Source: Pseudomonadota bacterium
Lineage (GTDB): Bacteria; Pseudomonadota; Alphaproteobacteria; Rhizobiales; Hyphomicrobiaceae
Length of the DNA: 5,097 bases
Assembly: GCA_021816505.1 (NCBI GenBank)
Contig: JAKAXS010000241.1
Span: forward strand, 1-5,097
Direction: 5' to 3'
In this document: piece by piece, positions 1-4,883 of the stretch
How the letters are laid out: each line of letters begins with the position of its first letter
Position numbering within the stretch: the first letter of the stretch is position 1
The notes under the pieces: generated by a model
The model's database searches: none
Seen by the model: only the letters and a program-made list of their open reading frames with translations
Told to the model about the DNA's origin: nothing
Program-made: the position numbers and the translations under genes

Positions 1-705
1 GTGGCGGGCAAGGGCATCAACTTCGGAGAGTTCAACGCATGCGCTGAAGGCGGCGCTGCTGGCGACTGCTTCGGCGTACCGCTGAATGTTGTTCGTTACG
101 ACTCGCCGACGTTTGGTGGCTTCTCGTTCTCCGCCTCTTGGGGTGAAGACGACATGTGGGATGTTGCCGCTCGCTATGCTGGCGAGTTCGGTGGCTTTAA
201 ACTTGCCGTCGCTGGTGCATACTCTGAGTCGTCGGACGACAACGCGGCTCTCGGCAACGGCGTTGCTGGTGCAGTAGGTGACGTTGACTCTGATTACTTC
301 CAGATCGGCGCATACGCTCAGCACGTTGCTACCGGACTGTTCATCTATGGCGCATACGGCGATTATGAACGTGAGGGTGGTGCCTTCGCGATCACTGCCG
401 ACGCCGTTGAGCAAGAGACCTGGTACATCAAGGGCGGTATTCGTCAGCGCTGGACCCCGCTGGGCCACACGGTCCTGTACGGTGAGTACCTTAACAACGA
501 AACCGAGCTTTCGGACGTTGCAAACTCAAGCGCAGAGCTCGATATGTTCGGTATCGGCGTTGTTCAGGAAATCGACTCGGCCGCAATGTCGCTCTGGCTG
601 TCTTATCGCCACTACGAGGGCGATGCAGAGGCTGGCTCGAACGTGACGGTTCTCGATCCGGACGATTTCGACCTGATCAAGTTCGGTGCTCTGATCAACT
701 TCTGA
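1..705 (+). CDS. Outer-membrane porin, C-terminal part (5' end outside window)
   Basis: A general diffusion porin of the alphaproteobacterial type, forming a beta-barrel for small hydrophilic solutes in the outer membrane. The 234 visible residues show alternating hydrophobic/polar strands separated by acidic Gly/Asp/Ala loops, for example NVVRYDSPTFGGFSFSASW near residues 29-47 and the strands around 141-165. The chain ends ALINF, with the C-terminal Phe that the BAM machinery recognises. Two cysteines, C14 and C23, lie in a glycine-rich stretch and may form a loop disulfide. The GTG at base 1 is probably an internal valine: no signal peptide is visible and full-length porins of this type are usually well over 350 residues, so the gene should begin upstream. 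Codons ending in T (GCT, GGT, GTT) are more frequent than in the other genes here, consistent with high expression. A strong terminator follows the stop. Porin class is confident; the exact subfamily (Porin_2 or Porin_4) is not. Confidence 0.9.
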   Translation: MAGKGINFGEFNACAEGGAAGDCFGVPLNVVRYDSPTFGGFSFSASWGEDDMWDVAARYAGEFGGFKLAVAGAYSESSDDNAALGNGVAGAVGDVDSDYFQIGAYAQHVATGLFIYGAYGDYEREGGAFAITADAVEQETWYIKGGIRQRWTPLGHTVLYGEYLNNETELSDVANSSAELDMFGIGVVQEIDSAAMSLWLSYRHYEGDAEAGSNVTVLDPDDFDLIKFGALINF

Positions 706-731
706 TCTGAGAACGACTCTTCCAATCGGAG

Positions 732-764
732 AAGCCGCCCAGAAATGGGCGGCTTTTTCTTTTT
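732..764 (+). terminator. Rho-independent terminator of the porin gene
   Basis: A perfect 10-bp stem, AAGCCGCCCA (732-741) against TGGGCGGCTT (746-755), closes a GAAA tetraloop and runs into a T-rich tract through 764. It begins 26 bases after the porin stop codon. It should end porin transcription and isolate the next gene from read-through. Confidence 0.95.
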
Positions 765-867
765 GTGGTAGCTCCTGGCGAATCAGCGCTTCTTTAACGA
801 ACAACGGCCTCACTCCGCGCCACCTTGCGCCTTGCACCAAGCGCGCACCCGGCCCTACCTTCCCCTC

Positions 868-2043
868 ATGTTCACCACCTTCTTCACAGAACTCCGCGCG
901 GCCAAAGTGCCGGTCACGTTGAAGGAGTACCTGACGCTGCTCCAGGCTCTGGAGGTGGGCGTCACGGCGCGCCGGGTCGAGGAATTCTACTATCTGTCGC
1001 GTGCCGCGCTCGTGAAGGACGAGCGGTATCTCGATCGCTTCGATCAGATCTTCGGGCACGTGTTCAAGGGCCTGGACCTCGTGTCCGATGCCGTCGAGGC
1101 CGAGATCCCCGAAGACTGGCTGCGCGCCGTCTCCAAACTTTACCTCAGCGAGGAAGAGAAGCGCCGCATCGAGGAACTCGGTGGTTGGGACAAGATCATG
1201 GAGGAGCTGAAGAAGCGCCTCGCCGAGCAGGAAGGTCGTCACGCCGGCGGCAACAAATGGATCGGCACAGGCGGCACATCACCTTATGGCGCGTACGGCT
1301 ACAATCCCGCCGGCATCCGCATCGGCCAGCACGAGAGCCGGCATCGCCGCGCCATCAAGGTCTGGGACAAGCGCGAGTTCAAGGACCTCGACGACGGCGT
1401 CGAGATCGGCACGCGCAACATCAAGGTGGCCCTGCGAAAGCTGCGCCGGTTTGCACGGACGGGAGCCGCCGACGAACTGGATCTGGACGGCACCATTCGC
1501 GGCACGGCGCACAAGGGCTATCTCGACGTCCAGATGCGTCCCGAGCGGCGCAACGCCGTCAAAGTCCTGATGTTCTTCGATGCCGGCGGCTCGATGGACT
1601 GGCACGTGAAGGAAGCCGAGGAGTTGTTCTCGGCCGCGCGCACCGAGTTCAAGCACCTGGAGTACTTCTACTTCCACAACTGCATCTACGAGTCCGTATG
1701 GCGGGATAATGCGCGTCGCTATACCGAAAAGACGCCGACGTGGGACGTGCTTCACACCTACCCGGCGGACTACAAGGTGATCATCGTGGGCGATGCGGCC
1801 ATGAGCCCGTATGAGATCAGCCACCCCGGCGGCTCGGTCGAGCACATGAACGAGGAAGCCGGTGCGGTCTGGTTGCAGCGGCTGACGTCCATCTACGAGC
1901 ACTGCATCTGGCTCAATCCGGTGGCTGAAGAGCACTGGAACTGGACGCCATCAACCAAGATGCTGCATCGCCTGATGGCCGGGCGCATGTACCCCATGAC
2001 GCTGGACGGCCTGGACCGCGCCATCCGCGAACTGATGCGTTGA
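868..2043 (+). CDS. VWA-domain protein, CoxE-like (COG3825 type)
   Basis: A cytoplasmic von Willebrand factor A-domain protein of 391 residues, about full length for its family. Members usually work with a MoxR-type AAA+ ATPase in metal-centre insertion or complex remodelling; the substrate of this branch is not well defined. The N-terminal half (1-225) carries family-like blocks: FFTELRAAKVPVTLKEYLTL near the start, GGNKWIGTGGTSPYG (127-141), VWDKREFKDLDD (165-176) and GTRNIKVALRKLRRFAR (from 181). The VWA fold covers roughly 230-391. Its metal-site (MIDAS) loop reads D238-A-G-G-S242, so the usual DxSxS has Gly at its middle position; D309 in VGDAAMSPYE is the likely late MIDAS acidic residue. 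I chose ATG 868 over an in-frame TTG at 832 because the family-like block begins right there. Neither start has a Shine-Dalgarno; the upstream bases are pyrimidine-rich. No ATPase gene is adjacent in this window. Confidence 0.9.
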   Translation: MFTTFFTELRAAKVPVTLKEYLTLLQALEVGVTARRVEEFYYLSRAALVKDERYLDRFDQIFGHVFKGLDLVSDAVEAEIPEDWLRAVSKLYLSEEEKRRIEELGGWDKIMEELKKRLAEQEGRHAGGNKWIGTGGTSPYGAYGYNPAGIRIGQHESRHRRAIKVWDKREFKDLDDGVEIGTRNIKVALRKLRRFARTGAADELDLDGTIRGTAHKGYLDVQMRPERRNAVKVLMFFDAGGSMDWHVKEAEELFSAARTEFKHLEYFYFHNCIYESVWRDNARRYTEKTPTWDVLHTYPADYKVIIVGDAAMSPYEISHPGGSVEHMNEEAGAVWLQRLTSIYEHCIWLNPVAEEHWNWTPSTKMLHRLMAGRMYPMTLDGLDRAIRELMR

Positions 2044-2150
2044 GGCAACAACCAGCTTGGCGGACTGGCCAGACGGCAACCCTGCCTTTGGATCAGCTGC
2101 GCGGGTGCATTGCCTTTGCCCTATTTGTCGGCGAAGGTGCGGCCAAACCG

Positions 2151-2174
2151 GCCAGGTTCAGATCAGAACCTGGC
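2151..2174. repeat. 9-bp perfect inverted repeat upstream of the lipoprotein gene
   Basis: GCCAGGTTC (2151-2159) and GAACCTGGC (2166-2174) are exact reverse complements separated by six bases. The site is 107 bases past the VWA stop and 22 bases before the lipoprotein start. No T-run follows, so an intrinsic terminator is unlikely. It could be an operator or an mRNA hairpin in the leader of the downstream pair. A second small palindrome (AACC-GGCCA-GGTT, 2146-2158) overlaps its left arm and could compete with it. Confidence 0.6.
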
Positions 2175-2196
2175 AAGCAGACCAGGACCGCCGCGC

Positions 2197-2727
2197 ATGC
2201 TGCCGAAGGTACCGCTCAAGCTTTTGATCGTCGTGCTCGCGTCAGCGACCCTGGGTGCCTGCTCGGAAGGCTCCAGTCTCTCGACATCGTCCATTTTCGG
2301 CGGCGAAAGCAAGCCCACCGCGCCGCCAGCCCCCGTCAACACACCCGCAGCGCGGGCGTTGCAAGTCGGCGGTACCGCAGCGCGCGCCACGAAGTGCGGC
2401 TATAATTTCGACAGCAACCGGTTGCGGTCAAACTTCCTTGCAGCCGAGGCGGCGCAAGCCCCGGGCGCGGACCAAACGACGGTTCAGAAGACCTACGACA
2501 CCGCCTTCTCAGGCGTATCGAAAGCGGCGGCAAGCAAGCCCGACTACTGCTCCGAGACCAAGACGAAAGACATCAAGGCCGACCTTACGCGCCATCTGGC
2601 GGGTGACTACACGCCGTCTCCGCCCAAACCCGTTGTCGAAGAAGACGGCGGGCTGTTCTCTGGATTTGGCAGCAGCAGCACCAAAGAATACAAACAGACG
2701 CTGCCGACCGACACCCGGAACGACTAG
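2197..2727 (+). CDS. Predicted lipoprotein of unknown function
   Basis: A 176-residue protein with a lipoprotein signal: charged start MLPKVPLK, hydrophobic stretch LLIVVLASAT (9-18) and lipobox L19-G-A-C22. Signal peptidase II should cleave before C22, leaving a lipidated cysteine followed by Ser, which in Gram-negatives favours the outer membrane. Residues 23-60 form a low-complexity Ser/Gly/Pro/Ala linker. The core (about 65-145) contains KCGYNFDSNRLRSNFLAAEA and a Lys/Asp-rich segment ending in ADLTRHLAGDY. Two core cysteines, C67 and C108, could form a periplasmic disulfide. The tail is Pro-, Gly- and Ser-rich. I chose ATG 2197 because it puts a proper signal peptide at the N-terminus and has an AGGA (2183-2186) ten bases upstream; a start at 2110 would add 29 residues and bury the signal. 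I do not recognise the family. The next gene starts 15 bases after the stop, so the two are probably cotranscribed. Confidence 0.8.
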   Translation: MLPKVPLKLLIVVLASATLGACSEGSSLSTSSIFGGESKPTAPPAPVNTPAARALQVGGTAARATKCGYNFDSNRLRSNFLAAEAAQAPGADQTTVQKTYDTAFSGVSKAAASKPDYCSETKTKDIKADLTRHLAGDYTPSPPKPVVEEDGGLFSGFGSSSTKEYKQTLPTDTRND

Positions 2728-2742
2728 CGACAGCCAGCATCC

Positions 2743-3105
2743 ATGCAGCAGCTCTTGTTCCTCGAAGCCGTGGTCAAAGCCGCGATCGGGCTCGTGCTCA
2801 TGATTGCGCCAGGCTCCGCTTTCCGGATCGCCGGCTTGCCGGGCGTGCTCACGGGGTTCTGGCCACGCCTTTTCGGCGCGACTTTGTTCGGCATCGCCGG
2901 CGCCAACGTCATCGAAGGCACGCTGTTGGGCTCGCGCGGTTTGGGATTGGCAGGCTCACTCGCGATCAATTTCGCGATCGCCGCCATGCTGACGATCCAA
3001 CTGGCCGTGAACGCCGCTGCGACCACCGTACGCGGCAAGATCCTGCTGTGGATCCTCGTCTCAGCGCTTTACGTGCTGATCCTCGTCGAGATCGCGCACA
3101 TCTGA
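2743..3105 (+). CDS. Small four-helix inner-membrane protein, unknown function
   Basis: A 120-residue, highly hydrophobic protein with four predicted transmembrane helices at about 3-22, 42-58, 66-90 and 99-118. They are joined by short loops: one with IAPGSAFRIAGLPG after the first helix, a Glu/Gly/Ser/Arg turn (59-65) after the second, and an Ala/Thr/Arg turn (91-98) after the third. No signal peptide is needed and no catalytic or metal-binding motif stands out. The general pattern (aliphatic N-terminal helix, then AxGLP) recurs in small uncharacterised proteobacterial membrane proteins, but I cannot name a family. It starts 15 bases after the lipoprotein stop without a strong Shine-Dalgarno, which suggests translation linked to the upstream gene. 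Its 3' end is followed almost at once by the palindromic repeat cluster. Confidence 0.75.
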   Translation: MQQLLFLEAVVKAAIGLVLMIAPGSAFRIAGLPGVLTGFWPRLFGATLFGIAGANVIEGTLLGSRGLGLAGSLAINFAIAAMLTIQLAVNAAATTVRGKILLWILVSALYVLILVEIAHI

Positions 3106-3125
3106 CAATTGAGACGAGACGCTCG

Positions 3126-3258
3126 CCCACGTCATGGCCGCCCTCCGAGGCGGCCCAGGAGTTCCAGGTTAATCGCCGAACCCGTGGGCCGGGGTTCCAG
3201 GTGAAACGTCGAACGCGTGGCTCCTGGATGGCCGGGTCAACCCCGGCCATGACGTGGG
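3126..3258. repeat. Composite palindromic (REP-doublet-like) repeat, copy 1
   Basis: The outer 15 bases, CCCACGTCATGGCCG (3126-3140) and CGGCCATGACGTGGG (3244-3258), are perfect inverted repeats. The left arm contains the hairpin GGCCGCC-ctccga-GGCGGCC (3136-3155). The right arm contains TGGCCGGG-tcaac-CCCGGCCA (3229-3249). CCAGGAG just inside the left arm also pairs with CTCCTGG just inside the right. The interior holds two related units, 3161-3193 and 3194-3227, each opening with GTTCCAGGT. Relative to the other copies the left arm has lost three bases (ATC) after GGCC. Confidence 0.9.
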
Positions 3259-3322
3259 GGGGGGGCGGGGCGTTGCCTCCAACACCTGTGCGTCTCCCCT
3301 GTCCTCCCCCCGCCCCTCCTCC
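3256..3322. other. G-tract/C-tract spacer between repeat copies
   Basis: A run of ten G (3256-3265), then C and four more G, is followed 25 bases later by a strongly pyrimidine-rich stretch (3296-3322) with C-runs of four or more. GGGGCGGGG (3262-3270) is an exact inverted match to CCCCGCCCC (3308-3316), so a stem is possible, and either strand could form G-quadruplex-like structure. The exact length of the ten-G run is also a likely place for sequencing error. The first three G overlap the end of copy 1. Confidence 0.6.
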
Positions 3323-3344
3323 TGTTTAAAAGCGCTTCACTCTC

Positions 3345-3480
3345 CCCACGTCGTGGCCGCCCTCCGAGGCGGCCATCCAGGAGTTCCGGGTAAACGTCAG
3401 CGGACGCGGCCCCGGGTTCCAGGCGAAGCGTCGAACGCGTGGCCCCTGGTTGGCCGGGTCAAGCCCGGCCATGACGTGGG
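3345..3480. repeat. Composite palindromic (REP-doublet-like) repeat, copy 2
   Basis: This has the same layout as copy 1. The outer inverted repeat is CCCACGTCGTGGCCG (3345-3359) against CGGCCATGACGTGGG (3466-3480), with one mismatch (GTCG for GTCA). The left arm keeps the full GGCCATCCAGGAG junction. The right arm is TGGCCGGG-tcaag-CCCGGCCA. Internal related units lie at 3383-3415 and 3416-3449. It begins 86 bases after copy 1 and is in the same orientation. Confidence 0.9.
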
Positions 3481-3538
3481 TGGAAGCAGTGGCGGTCAAG
3501 CCGATCAACGATAGCGGGCCAGCACGCCCCCTCGCCTC

Positions 3539-3668
3539 ACGTCATGGCCGCCCTCCGAGGCGGCCATCCAGGAGTTCCAGGTGAAACGTCAGCGGACGCG
3601 GCCTCGGGTTCCAGGCGAAGCGTCGAACGCGTGGCCCTGGATGGCCGGGTCAAGCCCGGCCATGACGT
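3539..3668. repeat. Composite palindromic (REP-doublet-like) repeat, copy 3
   Basis: Outer arms ACGTCATGGCCG (3539-3550) and CGGCCATGACGT (3657-3668) pair perfectly. Inside, the left arm continues GGCCATCCAGG and the right arm begins CCTGGATGGCC, so each arm is about 32 bases and they match except in their loops. Internal related units are 3574-3607 and 3608-3640. Same orientation as copies 1 and 2, 58 bases after copy 2. The flanking CCC/GGG extension present in the other two copies is absent here. Confidence 0.9.
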
Positions 3669-3689
3669 TTGGGGCGGACGCATCCAGGA

Positions 3690-3707
3690 CCTCGCCGCTG
3701 AGCGAGG
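3690..3707. repeat. Small hairpin beyond the reductase stop codon
   Basis: CCTCGC (3690-3695) pairs with GCGAGG (3702-3707) across a six-base loop. It lies about 90 bases beyond the stop of the minus-strand reductase gene. It has no T-run on either strand, so it is at best a weak 3'-end structure. Its right arm overlaps the first unit of the tandem array. Confidence 0.4.
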
Positions 3708-3782
3708 ACACGTCACAGCTAATAGAAGACGTTACGGCTAAGAGAGGACGTCACGGCGAAGCGAGAACGTCACCGCAGCAAG
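3704..3782. repeat. Degenerate tandem array, four units of 19-21 bp
   Basis: Four consecutive units can be aligned: 3704-3724, 3725-3743, 3744-3762 and 3763-3782. Each opens with a purine-rich GAGGAC, GAAGAC or GAGAAC, followed by CGTCAC or CGTTAC, a GC-rich CRGC-like stretch and AA. The ACGTCAC core resembles the ACGTCATGGCC end of the neighbouring palindromic repeats, so the array may have arisen from a repeat end. It stops 15 bases before the reductase stop codon. Confidence 0.65.
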
Positions 3783-3797
3783 GCCGGTTGAAGCGCC

Positions 3798-4841
3798 TCA
3801 GCGAACGCCTAGCTTCTTCTGCAGGCTCGACGATGACGTGGTGTACTGGAACGTCACCTTCTTGTCCGGGTTGACGATCTTCGCTGCGGCCTGCGCCATC
3901 AGCGCGCCTTCGTGGAAGCCGGACAGGATCAGCTTCAGCTTGCCGGGGTACCAGTTGATGTCCCCGATCGCGAAGATGCCCTTCTCGCTCGTCTCGAAGC
4001 GCTCCGTGTCGACCGCGATCAGGTTCTCGGTCAGGTTCAGGCCCCAGTTCGCGATCGGCCCAAGCTTCATGGTCAGGCCGAAGAACGGAAGCAGCGCGTT
4101 GCACGTCACGCGTTCTTCGCCCTCAGCCGTCTTGATCGTCACGCTTTGCAGGTGGCCGTCCGCACCGTCGAGCGCCGTCATCTGGCCGATGAGCAGCCGC
4201 ACCTTTCCGGACGCCACCAGCGCGCGCATCTGCTCGACCGAGTGCGGGGCGCCACGGAATTCGTCGCGGCGATGGACAAGCGTCAGCGAGTTCGCGATCA
4301 GCGCGAGATTGAGCGTCCAGTCGAGCGCGCTGTCTCCGCCGCCTACCACCATCACGTCCTTGCCGCGCATCGTTTCCATGCGGCGCACGGCGTAGTGAAC
4401 CGACGTCCCTTCGTAGGCTTCGATGCCGGCGAGAGGCGGGCGCTTGGGCGTGAACGACCCACCGCCGGCCGCGATGACGACGACCTTGGCGATGAACTGC
4501 GTGCCTGCGTCGGTCGCGAGGTCGAACCTTCCGTCATCCCGGCGGCTCAAGCTGTCGAGTTGCTCGCCCAGGTGCAGCGTCGCGCCGAACGGTTTGATCT
4601 GCTCCATCAGGCGATCGGTCAGCTCCTGTCCGGTCACCACGGGCAAGCCGGGCACGTCGTAGATCGGCTTCTCGGGATAGAGTTCGGCGCACTGGCCGCC
4701 AGCCTTGGGCAGGATGTCGATCACGTGGCACTTCGCATCGACGAGGCCCAGTTCGAAGACCGCGAACAGGCCAACGGGCCCCGCGCCGATGATCACGACG
4801 TCCGTTTCGATGGGGCCGCTCGCACCGTTATCAGATGACAT
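3798..4841 (-). CDS. Ferredoxin-NADP+ reductase, thioredoxin-reductase type
   Basis: A cytoplasmic flavoenzyme moving electrons between NADPH and ferredoxin. The 347 residues match the TrxR-like reductase group (Bacillus YumC and Rhodopseudomonas FNR type). In order: FAD-binding GAGPVG (19-24), acidic D42 ending the second strand, GGQCAELYPEKPIYDVPG (48-65) where Y55 sits at the position of the flavin-stacking Tyr of YumC, NADPH-binding GGGDSALDW (167-175), H190-R-R192 suited to the 2'-phosphate of NADPH, and FAD-binding G293-D294. The TrxR CxxC redox pair is absent, which separates it from thioredoxin reductase. The tail YTTSSSSLQKKLGV (from 333) is the extra C-terminal segment seen in this group. 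AAAGGA lies six bases before the ATG. It lies 42 bases downstream of a ferredoxin gene on the same strand, its likely partner and operon mate. Confidence 0.93.
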   Translation of the reverse strand: MSSDNGASGPIETDVVIIGAGPVGLFAVFELGLVDAKCHVIDILPKAGGQCAELYPEKPIYDVPGLPVVTGQELTDRLMEQIKPFGATLHLGEQLDSLSRRDDGRFDLATDAGTQFIAKVVVIAAGGGSFTPKRPPLAGIEAYEGTSVHYAVRRMETMRGKDVMVVGGGDSALDWTLNLALIANSLTLVHRRDEFRGAPHSVEQMRALVASGKVRLLIGQMTALDGADGHLQSVTIKTAEGEERVTCNALLPFFGLTMKLGPIANWGLNLTENLIAVDTERFETSEKGIFAIGDINWYPGKLKLILSGFHEGALMAQAAAKIVNPDKKVTFQYTTSSSSLQKKLGVR

Positions 4842-4847
4842 CGCAAG

Positions 4848-4853
4848 TCCTTT
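4848..4853 (-). promoter_or_regulatory. Shine-Dalgarno of the reductase gene
   Basis: Read on the minus strand this is AAAGGA, followed by six bases and then the ATG at 4841. It fixes the start codon and shows that the reductase can be translated independently of the ferredoxin ahead of it. Confidence 0.75.
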
Positions 4854-4883
4854 GGTATGGCGTGGGCGTGCCGCGCGACGGCG

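Larger units (their letters stand above)
3106..3797. other. Gene-free convergent intergenic region filled with repeats
   Basis: About 690 bases separate two converging transcription units and hold no convincing gene. The region contains three composite palindromic repeats, a G-tract/C-tract spacer between copies 1 and 2, and a short degenerate tandem array next to the reductase stop. Open frames here are by-products of the repeats: they give Met-Ala-Gly-Ser-type and Gly-Arg-Val-Lys-Pro-Gly-His-Asp-Val peptides each time the palindrome is read. No hairpin with a T-run is visible on either strand, so the repeats themselves may mark the 3' ends of both flanking transcripts. Confidence 0.85.

Noticed and set aside
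526..1242. Long minus-strand open frame (238 codons) across the porin end and VWA start
   Set aside because: It runs antisense to two well-supported genes and through the porin terminator, and its protein has no recognisable family features. GC-rich genes often leave such open antisense frames.
825..1709. Plus-strand 294-codon frame overlapping the VWA gene
   Set aside because: It is in a different frame from the VWA gene and gives an Arg/Pro/His-rich low-complexity product, as expected of an out-of-frame reading of GC-rich DNA.
1279..1935. Minus-strand open frame inside the VWA gene
   Set aside because: It mirrors the coding frame of a clearly conserved VWA protein. The Arg/Val/Leu-rich product shows no motif.
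2040..2405. Plus-strand 121-codon frame overlapping the VWA stop and the lipoprotein start
   Set aside because: It would run over the first third of the lipoprotein gene in another frame, with no ribosome site or family feature. The lipobox in the competing frame is much stronger evidence.
3126..3668. CRISPR array
   Set aside because: The repeats are about 130 bp, internally palindromic and only three in number, with spacers of 86 and 58 bp and no cas genes. This does not fit a CRISPR array.
3126..3668. Insertion sequence or classical MITE with target-site duplication
   Set aside because: No transposase frame is present, and I could not see matching short direct repeats immediately outside the copies. 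The nested arm structure fits a REP-doublet better.
3048..3874. Several small open frames in the repeat region on both strands
   Set aside because: Their shared peptides (GRVKPGHDV, MAGSTPAMT, MAGLDPA types) are simply translations of the palindromic repeat and recur with each copy.
3912..4838. Plus-strand 308-codon frame antisense to the reductase
   Set aside because: The minus-strand reading has complete FAD and NADPH motifs and a Shine-Dalgarno. The antisense product is charged, Arg/Asp/His-rich and without motifs.
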